Assembly: GCA_964017155.1 (NCBI GenBank)
Contig: OZ024857.1
Location: 24,314,655 to 24,378,654, forward strand
DNA from: Oasisia sp. SBJ-2009
Taxonomy: Eukaryota; Annelida; Polychaeta; Sabellida; Siboglinidae
DNA: 64,000 bases
Direction: 5' to 3'
The position numbers were made by a program, and so were the translations under genes. The notes beneath the pieces are model-generated. The model searched no databases and had not been told where the DNA came from. It saw only the letters and a list, made by a program, of their open reading frames with translations. Below are positions 12,000 through 27,332 of this stretch, piece after piece (positions within the stretch are counted from its first letter, which is position 1; the number at the start of each line of letters is the position of its first letter).

Positions 12000-12945
12000 C
12001 ATGTGGTAGAGTTCGCTGGAGCGTGAACTATCAAGAATGTAGTGTCTGTAGCAGATAGCACTAGACAGTTGATATATTGGCAGGTGGTCCTCACTTGACC
12101 AGACATGCTCTCCTTGCCACTACTTGTCCCCTTTGTTAAGGCTATGAGCCTTGGTCAGCTGCCCTCAAGTAAGATCCATTATTTTACCTTCTTTCCTGCT
12201 AGTTTATTCCCAATGTTTATATCACCGGTAGTGTTTTGGGGAGACAGTAACCTTATTCTGAAGATACAACGCCACGTGTAAATTGAACTGAGGAGGTGAC
12301 ATACCACAAAGGAGTGTAGTTGTTATGTAACTACAAGCAGTAACTACACACATAGACACACCACACAGTCACTGTGCTTTGTGACATGATCGTGTTAAAA
12401 ATAGAAATCACATCAGCCGCCATGTCATGGCCACCCATTGCTAAAATACAGGATCAACGCACATGTACAGAGAAAGGATGATTTGCTTGTTAGGTTACTA
12501 GGTGTAGCCTTCACCCGGCATTAGTTATTTATATACGAGAGTGAAGAGAGGTGCACTTTTGTGAAGCAACCAACAGCTGTGTGCTGGAAGGTGAGTCTGC
12601 CTCGAGGACGAATTCGAGGTGGAAATTATGGCGTGAGACAGCAGACAGTTAAGTAGTCCTTGAGCGACGTAACAACATTAATAATAGCAGCGGCATCTCG
12701 CCGTTGTATAATTTGACGCGTTGGTGCACTCCGAAATAAATGAGTAAAACAGATAAAATGATGGGACGGTGTAGTAAATTGCCCGTATGTTATTAATGGC
12801 AATATTATTAAGAGTAGTTAATTTTGTAATTGGGTGGACTGGTGTATACTAGTTAATATAGAATCCATGCTGATGTAAGTTAACGTATTGGTATTGGGTC
12901 ATTGTTCTTTTAATGTTACATTATAGTATAGCTTACAGTGAATAA
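12000..12945. other. Gene-free stretch with one strong donor-like site
   Basis: A consensus donor AAG followed by GTGAGT occurs at 12588-12596 on the + strand, the orientation of the UBE2E gene downstream. The bases before it do not encode UBE2E-like sequence, so a non-coding 5' exon is only a possibility. Confidence 0.3.
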
Positions 12946-12979
12946 ATTAACGAGCGAGCGAACGAACGAACGAACGAAC
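12946..12979 (+). repeat. (CGAG)n/(CGAA)n array at a retroelement-like 3' end
   Basis: A short tetranucleotide array that abuts ACATTTTATTA at 12978, the same junction as at 4056. On the - strand it reads as a TAATAAAATGT end with a (TTCG)n tail. Confidence 0.8.
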
Positions 12980-13144
12980 ATTTTATTACATCAGTAATTA
13001 CAAGTACATGAATATATGTAATTAATTTCTGATGGTATATTATAGATCACAAGACTCCAGTAATTCTAAACCATAATTATAGATTATAAGCATAAACGTT
13101 AGCTCATAGACTGCACTTGACTGTCATCTCAAGATCTTGTTTAG

Positions 13145-13425
13145 AATGTCCCCCATGTTGTGCTTGGAAGGACACATGAATATGAATGACACCTTATGGC
13201 TCCAATGGGTACCAGTGGACACCCAGGGGTATACATTTGGTTGACCTCTGACATCTGGGTATAACCTGTGGGAAATTACCCGAGTCAGGGCTACCACATT
13301 ATATGAAACGAACGAATCTGAGGCTCTGTTTTGAATGTCTCCATTTTATGCTTGGAAAGGTTCATGAATATGAAAATTTTATATTGCCCCCCTGGGGCTC
13401 TATGAGATACCAGGGGGGCTCCATG
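13145..13425 (+). repeat. Direct repeat, two copies of about 90 bp
   Basis: 13145-13235 and 13334-13425 share a block starting GAATGTC, then TGCTTGGAA, CATGAATATGAA and a CCAGGGG-type segment. They are diverged but collinear. Origin unknown. Confidence 0.6.
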
Positions 13426-13436
13426 TGTCATCAGGG

Positions 13437-13640
13437 GTCAGAGTAGCACAGTCATTAAAATGTCACACTCAGCCTGGGTGACATCGTTCAAATCCTTACT
13501 GACATTTAAAATATTGGTCAGTTTCGCCCACTGCATAGTCTGTATATTGGCTTCGTTCACTCAGCTGTCATTGAGTACCTGGCTATAGACACTGATTCAC
13601 ATGTCAATGGCTGATCTTCATGACAACAATAACGATTGTT
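13437..13640 (+). mobile_element. Diverged tRNA-derived SINE, family A
   Basis: Matches the family A body at GTTCACTCAGCTG and GAGTACCTGGCTATAGACA, with a decayed tRNA-like head containing GTTCAAATCC. It lacks the distal third of the element. Confidence 0.7.
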
Positions 13641-14009
13641 GAAATGGAGCAATGACTAAAGTCACATATTCAGTGTCTGAAACGGCTTGAATAGCAAACA
13701 CTTTGGCAGACTTCTGCAGTTAAGTGATTAGGACCTGACGCCATTTTGCTAACTGAAAAACTAGGGCAGTTCGAAGAAATGCGTGAAACTTCGAAAGGTT
13801 TATTAGCAATGGTGGCCTGAAATACCCACAATGCATTGCCAGTATGTTAATCTTTCAAGCTGAATGTGTTTCAAAAGTATCTTCCAGAAAGCACCTCTGG
13901 AATAAAACTATAATATTTTGGCGTGGCGTTGGTTGACTTGGGGTGTTGGAACACGGGCGGGTTTGGCCGACTTGAGAGGCCTAAAGGGTTAATCAAACAC
14001 CATCTCAAC

Positions 14010-14220
14010 TAATCTGAGAAGCATTCAGCCATGCTACAATCATGGCGCAAACACAGTTAGTATATACATATCCACCACTGTCTATAGCCAGGTGCCCATT
14101 TGTGCGGCTGACTGAGCTGGAGCAGTGTGGAGCGAACATGACAGTGTTGAAATGACATTGACAGTAAGAGCACTGAGACCCAGATTGTCTCATCCCAGTG
14201 CTCTGGCAACCGATCAAGCA
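14010..14220 (-). mobile_element. Diverged tRNA-derived SINE, family A
   Basis: The reverse complement of 14015-14130 carries CTGCTCCAGCTCAGTCAG, then GGCACCTGGCTATAGACAGTG and TAGCATGGCTGAATGCTTC, all from the family A body. The tRNA-like head beyond 14130 is poorly conserved. Confidence 0.7.
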
Positions 14221-14458
14221 CATTCCATATTAATAACTACAACCGCACCAGAAGTGTTAGACAACTTCCACCATATCTGTGTCTGTGCAATTACATGGAA
14301 TTACAGGGTAAATTACATTGTAAACTGGGAAGACAGTTCTCGGCTCGGCGGATTGCATAAGAAAGTCGTTGTGAGTCTTTGGCTTCCTTGTAGTGATCAG
14401 TCTTTGGCAAATTGCTATCCAGGGACTGTGCTAGTGATAACGCTGCATTACCAGAGAC

Positions 14459-15465
14459 AGCTAGGCAGCTGGAGGCAGACAGAGCCAGGCAGCTGGAGGC
14501 AGGCAGACAGACCGACAGCCAGACAGCTGGAGGCAGGCAGACAGTCATGCAGCTGGAAGCAGGCAGAGCCAGGCAGCTGGAGGAAGGCAGACAGACCGAC
14601 AGCCAGACAGCTGGAGGCAGGCAGACAGCCATGCAGCTGGAGGAATGCAGACAGCCAGGCAGCTGGAGGAAGGCAGACAGACAGACAGCCAGGCAGCTGG
14701 AGGCAGGCAGGCAGGCAGACAGGCAGCTGGAGGCAGACAGACAGCCAGGCAGCTGGAGGCAGACAGACAGCCAGGCAGCTGGAGGCAGACAGACAGCCAG
14801 GCAGCTGGAGGCAGACAGAGCCAGGCAGCTGGAGGCAGACAGACAGCCAGGCAGCTGGAGGCAGACAGACAGACCGACAGCTGGAGGCAGACAGAGCCAG
14901 GCAGCTGGAGGCAGACAGACAGCCAGGCAGCTGGAGGCAGACAGACAGCCAGGCAGCTGGAGGCAGACAGAGCCAGGCAGCTGGAGGCAGACAGACAGCC
15001 AGGCAGCTGGAGGCAGACAGAGCCAGGCAGCTGGAGGCAGACAGACAGCCAGGCAGCTGGAGGCAGACAGAGCCAGGCAGCTGGAGGCAGACAGACAGCC
15101 AGGCAGCTGGAGGCAGACAGAGCCAGGCAGCTGGAGGCAGACAGACAGCCAGGCAGCTGGAGGCAGACAGAGCCAGGCAGCTGGAGGCAGACAGACAGCC
15201 AGGCAGCTGGAGGCAGACAGACAGCCAGGCAGCTGGAGGCAGACAGACAGCCAGACAGCTGGAGGCAGACAGACAGCCAGGCAGCTGGAGGCAGACAGAC
15301 AGCCAGGCAGCTGGAGGCAGACAGACAGCCAGGCAGCTGGAGGCAGACAGACAGCCAGGCAGCTGGAGGCAGACAGACAGCCAGGCAGCTTGAGGAAGGC
15401 AGACAGCCAGGCAGCTGGAGACAGACAGACAACGGGAGGCAGACAGACAGACAGCTCTGGAGAAG
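14459..15465 (+). repeat. 24/26-bp minisatellite, about 38 copies
   Basis: Two alternating unit types differ only by two bases: AGGCAGCTGGAGGCAGACAG followed by ACAGCC (26 bp) or by AGCC (24 bp). The first 250 bases carry additional variants. Several reading frames stay open across the array on both strands, which is a by-product of the repeat and not evidence of a protein. Confidence 0.95.
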
Positions 15466-15469
15466 CCAG

Positions 15470-16120
15470 CTAAGTCAGCAGCAACCCTGTTGACATTATA
15501 TTTTGATACTGCCTAAATACTTAACTATTATATAAGAGTACCCAACATAAAAACCTTCAAATATGACATTTTCTGGAAACTCCCGACCTGCTCCAGAAGA
15601 TGCCCGGTTTGACTGGAGCTGGAGAGTCCTTCTGCAGTTGTGTAACGTGGTGGTTGTGTCAGTGCCTGGCCTGAAGGTGTTGGACACCGTCTGGTGGCGA
15701 CACCTGGTGAATCACACCAACATTACAAGTGCCAACTCGTTTTGTGATGTTGTATGATAGGTTTCTGGTCTGAATTGTGTTATGTTTTTCACTGGTTGTA
15801 TACTTTTTGTTGTTGTACTTTGTGTTGTGTTTTATAATTGGCATAGGTGACTTGTATTCAGTGATTGGTGTACATAAACCAGGGTGTATACCTTGCATGT
15901 TACACAGTGATTGATGTCAGCTGTATGCTTTGTTATTTTTATCCATTTAAATTCAGTTCAAAAATACTTTATTGTCTGTGTTAGAAGCAATACATTTTAC
16001 AATGAAAAAAAAATTATTCTTTGATTAATTAGTTAAATTAAGGTTGACACGAATTATACATTTTGTGTTAATTTTAGAGGATGATGTCAGTTGTATGTTT
16101 TGTGTTAAATTCAGTGGTTG
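15470..16120. other. Gene-free stretch with a possible retroelement 3' end
   Basis: At 15948-15990 the + strand reads AAATTCAGTTCAAAAATAC then TTTATTGTCTGTGTT. On the - strand this resembles the AATAAAG-type 3' end of the LINE at 43853. Otherwise the sequence is TG-rich with diverged copies of the 39-bp unit found at 16316. Confidence 0.35.
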
Positions 16121-16311
16121 ACATGACATGACATGACATGACATGACATGACATGACATGACATGACATGACATGACATGACATGACATGACATGACATG
16201 ACATGACATGACATGACATGACATGACATGACATGACATGACATGACATGACATGACATGACATGACATGACATGACATGACATGACATGACATGACATG
16301 ACATGACATGA
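16121..16311 (+). repeat. (ACATG)n pentanucleotide array
   Basis: About 38 perfect ACATG units. It lies about 210 bp upstream of the first visible UBE2E exon, inside its presumed intron. Confidence 0.97.
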
Positions 16312-16315
16312 CTTT

Positions 16316-18362
<2,047 letters not shown>

Positions 18363-21300
18363 TTTGCTCTCGTGTGTCATAGTCAATGTCTGCCGCGGAC
18401 CCGTACAGTGCTCGAGTCGTTTCGTTGCGACCAGAACCACAAGGCAGGGATTTGTGTTGCTGATGTCTTACGACTGGTAACGCTGCGATCCGATCCGATG
18501 TGCGTCGTCGTTATCACGAAAGCGAGGGGAATCCATCGAGGATCCAGTTTTGGTTCGAGACGACGTGTTATGTAGGAAGCAACATGTGATTGTCCGAGCG
18601 ACCGCTGGCAAATGACCAGTGGTCAAGGTAGCTGTGACTGACTTGCTATATGGAACCGACGTCCGATGCAGATGGTCGGAGTGAGGGACGTTAGGCGCAG
18701 CGACGAGCTGTACAGTTTATGTAAGATATTGTATAAAGGTGCGGTGGATGTCTGCAAATTCCAGTCATTCCAGGTATTTCGCTGGGTAGGATTGGCTGCA
18801 AATGTTTGCTACACGCGGATGGATTCATTCCCATCTGTGTGTGTGTGTCGCACAATGGAAACAAGCTTTCGCTGTATCTATAAGCCGCAAATAGATGACC
18901 GCTTGTTGGTCAGATCTTAAGCTGACCCGATCCCATACGACCTGGTCGATTGTCTCGAATGTGAATGTTCCCGCAAACGTAGTTCTTACAGGAAATTAAC
19001 GAGGCCAATAAACGACTTGTGAAATTACATCACCTTCAGGTACACGATGGGTCAAGTACACTGTTGACCGACGTCTAAATTTATAAAGTTGCTTTGACCG
19101 CTTTTGTGCATTTTTGCTAGCAAGTGCTGCCATCTGTAGGCATCTTATGGAGACTGAAGTATGTGCACTGTGTGATGATTACTGGATGAATGGACACTGT
19201 TCAAAGATGCCTTTTCATGAAGAATAACACAAGACCCAGCGCACAAGCCAAACCTTAGGTAGCGTCTCTCCTTTTAAAATAATACCTATCTCAGGACAAT
19301 CGTTGTTGCAGTTAGTTTCTCACGAAAATATGTTCAAGAAACCTAGTCTAATTTCAGCGAATCCTTGAACGTGTACTTTGCAGTGTTTTTCCGGTGTATC
19401 AGTTGCAGAGTGTCATGAAACCTCGCACGTTGTGTTGACACTCTAGTCAGGCACATTGTTGTTGTCATGCAAATTGTGACACTTGAGGTGTTGTCACAGG
19501 CAGGATATCGCATTAGTGTTGTCAGTTCAGTGAAGTGAGACTGCACTAAATGCTGGAGACTGAACGTAAACTGATCTTGTCTGTTTCAGTTCCCAGTGTC
19601 GTCCTTTTATACCAGTTGCTCTTTGTCCCAAACGTCAAACCTTCATTGAAGGAAACAATCACGTACGTTAAACATTAACTCTGGATGTAGTATCCCACCA
19701 GCCTTTGATAGCTGACGTTTACAATTTTAATGGTTAAACCATTCAACCGTGAACAAGGTACAAGTTGACAGGAGCAGACAGTCAACATTTCTGTTCTAGT
19801 AACAAGAACAATATTTTAATATTCAAGGAACAGGCAAGGTCAGTTTATTTTAGATGAAACATGAGAGACCATTCTGCCAGGCACGTGTCAACACAGTATT
19901 GTTTGTAGACTAGAAGTAACTGGAGTACAATCGGCACTTCTGTATGACATGACATGTCATGGTCGTCATGCATGGCCGACCAGGGCGGCCACTCGTGACC
20001 ATCATGGTGAAAGCGGTGTATCATAAGACAAGTGAGGTCTGTGATAGCGTCAGTGAAATAAGGGAGGCGTGGCTACGAGTAATAAGATGATGTATGTCCA
20101 GTTTGACTGTTGACTGAAGCAGTCAGTCCATGCGTAGACAAGTACGTCTGTCTCAGCGTGGGGTTGTGTACATGTGTCTATGCATTGCAGTGTTTCACAA
20201 TGAAAGTGTAATAAATGTGTTTGAATTTGTTATAGAGTGTCGTACTCATAATCATTCTTATGCTGTTCTCACAGTTTGTCAGTTTCTAAGAACTCATTAA
20301 GCATGAACCAACCAGTGTATGTCAGAAAATCAGTTATCCATGTTAAGCATGTACGATGATGTCAACTATAATTTTCCAATTTTGAAAAAAAAAGTGCTCC
20401 CTTGTATTAGTTATTTTACTTTAAAAAGCTCACAGACCATGAAACGATTACAACACAAGATAGACAACTTAATAATAAATGGGAAATTTCAAAATCTATT
20501 TGGTTAAGGTAGACCAGTCCCACATGAATCAGTATTGTGGTATTCTTAATACAGGACTGTATGGAGAAGTCCTCATTCTAATTCCAAATAATACAAGAGA
20601 GGAAATGACATCAGTGTATTTACTCTGTTCGCACATAAATGGGACGACCTGTCAGTTGACTGGACAGACTACTGCTGCTGGCATTGAAATAAACGAACAC
20701 TGAAATATCACGTAAATAAAATGCCTTTTTTAATTAGTCCACATAGACTATGAAGAAGCCATCAAGCTCATTCATAAATAAAAGACCACAAAACGATACA
20801 TGTACACGACAGCTAATTAAATTTACCCAAAAGAAAACTTAGCTGAAACAAAATTATAACGCGGCTTTTTTTTTATAAAGCACTCATTTTGCATTTTGAA
20901 AATTAAGGCATACAGAAATATTTATTTTTTTAATTAAAATAGAGCAAGTAGTTTCCTGTTTGGATACTTTTATTATTCCAACCAAAAGGACAGGCTTTGA
21001 AATGGAGATACGGTTGCGGTATGCTAGATCTACTAAACTGAACAATATCTTAATTCTAACTGCACTTGTAGAAGCCAGGACTACATCGTTTTATAAGACC
21101 CGGCATTTGCTTGTATAAAGTTAGATGACACGCAATGGTGTACGCTTTTACGACTTCTGAACTAACTTGACTTCCATTTAAGGCTATTCAGCAAGCTTTT
21201 AGTGGAACAATAAATACATCCAATAAGGAAATACCCACTTACTACTCTGTAAGGTATATGGCCTCTTCACTTATGTTACAAGGTTCTTCCGTATAATGTA

Positions 21301-22353
21301 TATACAACATCAATTGCCTATATACAATATAAAAGAGAATTACTGCAAAAACCTGACTTCCACTCCTAACCAGAGGGTAGGTACGGCTCCACGGAGAAGT
21401 GTACCGAGTGAGTCATTGCTTAGATATGTCACTGGATGTCAAAACGAAAACTTAATATGTGTGCCTATTCTTATCATTCCTAAATTATATGATACATGTA
21501 TTGTCCATAAATAAAACACAATATATATGATTCATAAATAAAGCCGACTGTGTCTGTTTTGAGTCGATCGAAAACAGCTGCTCTTCGCCATCTAAATCAA
21601 CAATATTCACACTGTAGTTTCCATCGAACTCTTTCAGCAGCTGATCGTTTAAGCTAACGTGCACAGCACTTTTTTGTTGTACTTTGATTTTGCATTCTTT
21701 TCACATCGTGTTGATAATTTTGGGGATTCCACGTGACTTGTTCTCTCAGCGGTTGGCTGGATGGGTTCTGGGTCTCTCACTTTGTTTGTTGGGTGATGTC
21801 ACTGCTGTGAAGCATCTATGGTCCACTGGGTCCACACAGAATGCAGGACCAACACACTGAGGACCATCCTGGTCTAATACAGGTGCATGTGCTGTACAAG
21901 GTCCACACACACGACACTGAACCAACACGCCGAGCCCACAAACGGTTCACACATCAAACCAGACCAACACACTTTGTACACCCAACACACTTGGCTGAAT
22001 CGGGGGTCCATGAACTGGATATGGTACAAATAGGACCGACACACTTCGCCGCATTGGGGTCCACAACTGGATGAACAACACAGCATGTCGTTGATGTGTC
22101 AAATTCTGACACAACAGCCGGAAGCAGACCTTCGTGTCTCGCTCGACCTGATACCCTTCATCTGGTGGTGGAACTGTTTCGCTGCTGCTACAGCAACAAA
22201 ATTGTCTTGGAGGCGTCACGCTCGACACCCCACAGAGGAAGTCACCTACTGCTGCCTGGCGCCACGACACCCCTGACGTGTCACCGTCGGTCACTGCCTC
22301 GGAGCCAGGCCGGGTGACTGGTAGAGATCTTCTCCACCATTCGCGTCCTTCAC
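18363..22353. other. UBE2E 3' flank and intergenic region
   Basis: The sequence after the stop is probably 3' UTR. AATAAA hexamers on the + strand lie at 19007-19012 and 20210-20215, and either could end the transcript. The remainder up to the DNAJC7 stop codon shows no recognisable exon. 21840-22080 is rich in CACACA-type words with irregular repetition. Confidence 0.5.
19007..19012 (+). terminator. Candidate polyadenylation signal for UBE2E
   Basis: AATAAA about 645 bases after the stop codon. A second candidate is at 20210-20215. Not verifiable without transcript data. Confidence 0.35.
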
Positions 22354-22469
22354 TTATCCGAACTGGAACTGGAAGCCGCCCGGGAAGCCGGCCTGTTGTT
22401 GGTGGAAGCCGTAGCTGGGACCACCGCCGCCGCCAAAGAACGCCTGGAAGATCTGGCTCGGGTCAATGT
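22354..22469 (-). CDS. DNAJC7: DNAJC7 exon 13 (Gly/Phe-rich C-terminus)
   Basis: Encodes [20 protein letters not shown] and ends GGFQFQFG, with a TAA at 22354-22356. The tail matches the Gly/Phe-rich ending of this family. Confidence 0.96.
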
Positions 22470-23439
22470 CTGCAAGCAAACACAATGGTCTTAGGTGGTT
22501 TACCTCCAAACAGCCCAAACTTGGGCTAACGCAGCATTCTCTCTAGAATTAGTGATTCCACTACAGGTTACACATTTACCCCCTGTGTGGGATCTTTTAC
22601 TTCCCCTGGCATAGACACCAGATAGAAGGGACCACTGGCTTTTAGTGTCTCTTCCGAAAGATAGGCAAATGCGGGATGGAAGAAATTGAGTTTCAAAACG
22701 GCAGTAGGTGGGATTGAATCACCGTCCCCTCAATTGACAGTCCGGTGCTCTACCATGCGACCACTGCTCCCCACAATGGATATAGGATGTACAGTTGGAA
22801 GCCATTAGAACTTTCATCATACCACATTACTTACGTAAGTTAAAATAATACAAGTTACGTAATCACTATGGGACATTGTACAATTTATCTCTCCTGTGGG
22901 TCACATATATGTCAACAGGATTTGAGAAGACATTTGCTAATCCAGAATCCAAGTGTCTCCAGGAGAGAATATTTTGCTGAAATATGAAATATTACAATGT
23001 AGAGTCTTAATCACTTAATGAATGCAGTCCAGTTTATAGTAAAAATATATTTAATACTAAGCAGTTATGCATTCACAAAGTAATTATTAACATACAAAAA
23101 AGCCATACATCTATGCATTTACAATAAATAAGACGCAATCTCTAGTGATGTAATTGCTAAATTTCAGCTCAACCATTGTCAAATTTGAGTTTGAATTTTT
23201 TCGTCTTCAAAATCAAAAGATGGTGCCACCTACCATTGAAGCCCGGACTCTCGAGGTCTTCAAGGTCTTGTCCACTGTCGTATCGTGCCTTCTTCTTCGG
23301 GTCACTCAGGATGGTGTAGGCCTGGCCGATCTCTTTGAATTTCTTCTCCTCTTCCTTGCGACTCTCCTCGGTGGCATTTGAATGTCGATCTAAAACCACA
23401 TACGAATCTTAGCACAAATATGCAATGGTGGGCAGGCAT

Positions 23440-23500
<61 letters not shown>

Positions 23501-26500
23501 TGGGAGCTCTGGGGGCCACTGTGTAGTAGTTACAACTGTAACTAATGTGAAACATTTTGGGACTGGGAGGTCAAACCAAAATGCAGAAATTTTGGAGGGC
23601 TTTTAGACGGGAGTGTGGGAACATTGGGGCTGATACTGCCGCCACAAGCCACAATAAGAAACACACAAAAGAACAATAGGTACTGGGCAGATTGTTTCTG
23701 CCTTCCTTAAAACATGGCCATTCAGGCTCTGTAACTAGCGGGTATATCATTAAAACAAAACATCATGAACTGGACAGAAGCCGTTATTGCCATAAAAATG
23801 TTGGCATTGTTTGTGTGCACACGTTAACTCCGACCGAGACAGGTGGCGCCACCTACCGGGGTGGTGGGCGAGCGCCCTCTTCCTGTAGGCCTTCTTGATC
23901 TCGTCGTCGGTGGCGGACTTGCTCACCCCCAGCACCTTGTAGTAGTCCTTGCGCTTGCTCTTCTTCAGCTCCAGCTTCGCCTCCTGCACCAGCAGCTTGT
24001 GTTCTGATGGACAAGACCAGAGGTTAATCCCCAACCATCTATGTTACCAGTGTGAGAGATTGTACAATGTCCCATACTCAGTGGGTAACTTGTATTGTTT
24101 TAACTTACGTAAGTAATGTGGTATGGTGAAAGCTCTAATGGCTTCCAACTGTAGCAACTGTACATCCTACATCAGGGTCGGAAATTAAAGACTGTCCACT
24201 AGTCTGACACTACCAGATCATGCCAAGGACTAGTAAATATTACAACTCGATAGTCCGGTGGACTACTGAATTCATCAGAATTTTCACAGGTGTTTCACTG
24301 GTGTTACAAAGGTTGATCATTTATACTTGAAACACGCCGCCATTTTGCACAAATTTTGCGTCTTTTTTGTAAGAACAGCAACATGTGTATTATCCGGCAT
24401 TTGTTAACATTCCTGAACCACAATATTTTAGACAAGTTTTAATACACGACTAATAACCCAACAAGTATGTGCACCCAACCCTGACCATTTGACTCCACCA
24501 GGAGTGTTGTTTGCAACACAAGACAAGATTGATTTACTTTTTACAAACTGTTCAAATAGAAAATAATGATACATTTTATAGTAGGGATCATGGAGACTCC
24601 AACTAAGACTGATAGAAAGTCGCTACCATTGGAGCCACCAGTCGAAATGTTTTAATTATGTTTCTGTTGAATAGAAATTAAATATGATATATATGTTATA
24701 TAAGATTTAAACACTGCAATGACAATGTGGTGGTGTCCATTGTAAGTGAGAAACAGGGTTGTTGTGTTGCAGTACGTTAAGATTAATGGAGTAATACATG
24801 TTGTACAGACTACACACACATATGCGAATGCACACACACAGACAGTGATGGCTAGCGACAGTCAGTGACAGCTACATTCAAGAACATCATAAATTGCATA
24901 TTTCTGAATGAATTAATGTTTATATGGTTCCAGTGTTATTAGTTATTATGAATAACAAATTTATATATTCTTCAGGTAATGCAGAAGATATTCTAGAAAC
25001 CACAAGGAGCTTATTATGAGAACCTCAGATTTTTAGATTTTGTAATTACTGTACAATGTTTTATTTTAGATTTGATGGAAAAACACATACAAAGCAGACC
25101 ATCAAACATTTTAATCCAATGCAATTTAACACAATTTAACACCGTTCAGACTTATTCTGAGGAAATGTAAATTAGGACAGTTTAAAAATATTATAAAATA
25201 TATATTTGTTTACATTTATTTGTGTATATAGTATTATATTTATTTGAATACATTTAACCATACTGAGGATTACATTACATTGTAATTTCTCATGCCTGGC
25301 ACATGCGACCCTTACCTCGGGTCTTGTTTGTCTTGTACACATGCTCATAGTCACGCACGGCCTCTTCAAACTTCTCTGTGTCCATGAAGCTGTCACAAAA
25401 CAAGGGAAATCACAATACTACAAATAACATCTTTACATTTGGTGTAAATGCTTCACTCCATCCTCACATGCCAAAGGTTGCTGCGGCTGATTACGCCAGT
25501 ACCAGCTCTTTTCTATACTTGGCACATCCCTTTCAAAAACTTATGTTTTAACCACAAGCAATGAAATCGCCCACGAGGAGTATTGTCAGTCATGCGATAT
25601 AATATTTTGGGTGATTTCTGCCACATGCTGCTTGTGTTACACGGCATGTTTAGGATGTGAATGGGTCATCATTTTGAGATCCCACTAGCCATGCATCCGT
25701 ATTCAGACTGGGGTGGGTATTTGTGCTGTTCCCACGACTGACGCATTAGCGACTGGCAAAGTCAATTGCTATAATTTTGTAATTCACTTCCATGGTTTGT
25801 GTCTTTGCGGAGGTGACTAGCTAGAGGTCCAGTAGCACAGCGCAATGACCATGGGCTTGCGAGGATACTTCACACCTGACCATAAATGTCCTAGTAAATA
25901 TTCATGTGCACATACTATGCAATATGAAAGCAAAAAGTATAATAGGTACCGACTTTCACACAAACCTGGCTTATTGTTCGGATAACTCCCATAGCCAAAT
26001 TCATGATCTATCCATTTACAAGAATTTCTAACAGGCAGGTGACATATAAGTCCGACATACTATCACAGACAAACAATAATAATCATACGATGTATAGTTA
26101 CTTAATTGTTAATTTGATTCTCACCACTTTGCTCGTCGTAGGTAGGCCTTCGTGTACGTCTCGTCCAACTTGATGGCAGCTGTACAGTCTGTGATGGCCT
26201 CATCCAGGCGCTTTTGCTGAAAATATACGTTCCTCGTGAACAGAGATTAACATCAAAACAAGGACGGGAAGTAGTTTGTGTTGTGATCTGGTGAAATCCA
26301 TCTCATTGGTCAATATATCTGAATGAGGCTGCTATGGCATACTAGTTATAATGCTATAACAGTAGGGAGAAATCAGAAGATGACCAGTGATTTGTACGCT
26401 GTAGCCAGTACTGTATAATGGTATTTTACATGGTGCACCATTGTTTTATATGGTTTAGAAATATTTGTATATACCTGATGCTTCCAAAACTGTGTAAAAT

Positions 26501-27298
26501 GCAACTGATATGAAGACACTCAACATTTTTGTCATAGCCATTGTATAAGCCACACAAATGTCTACAAAAACATATACATATAAAATATACAGTACAAACC
26601 ATACAGTACACAACACTGTGCAACTAGCGAGTGAGAATGCGTCATGTACCTTTGCTAGGACAGTGGCTCGGTTGTTGTAGAGCTTTGAGTTTGTGAGGAC
26701 GTTGTTTGGGTCAATCTCAAGAGCCTCACTGTAGAGGGTGAGAGCGTCCTGAAGCTTGCCCACTCGGAATGCTTCATTGCCTGCCTCCTTCTTCTGATGG
26801 AGCGACTTCGCCTTCTACAACAGGCACCAGCCACTGGATATAAACACGTGCATCCGGTCTGGTCTTACTCCACAGATGAATATTGCATATCAGCCATTTA
26901 AAAATGCAAACTGTTGGTCTAATCGGTGAATGGTGTTATTTTGCATATATTTCAACCCAAAATCATCGATATTCTCTCACACTGTTGATGATGACTTATG
27001 CGTACCTGGTAGTTTTGTTAGTAACGTCATACTTGATTCTTGTTTGTTGCACCACTGAACTGAGGTTGCTGAGGATTTAGGCACAACAGAAGAATTGGAT
27101 CTTATTGTCAGTAAGACGCGAGAAAGTTTTATGATTGTTTTTACTGTCCACCTCCGATACTTGGGCTGTTATACAATGTTTTATCAAACGATTCTAGGCA
27201 GACACGGATAGATGGCAAGCTACCTTGTATATGGCCTTAGCCTCCTGCTACTGGTGTGTGATTGTGTGTGTGATTGTGTGTGCGATTGTGTGTGTGTG

Positions 27299-27332
<34 letters not shown>

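Noticed and set aside
12541..12596. First exon of UBE2E ending at a consensus GTGAGT
   Set aside because: The bases before the donor do not encode UBE2E sequence, and no transcript evidence is available; kept only as a note.
14125..15473. Long open frames on both strands over the 24/26-bp minisatellite
   Set aside because: All arise from the repeat lacking stop triplets; overlapping frames on both strands argue against a real gene.
15563..15757. 64-codon open frame with F-D-W-S-W-R-V-L-L-Q
   Set aside because: A resemblance to COMM-domain proteins was considered, but conserved residues do not line up and no splice partner was found.
16121..16311. CRISPR array
   Set aside because: Uninterrupted pentanucleotide repeat without spacers in a eukaryotic genome; the same applies to all other arrays here.
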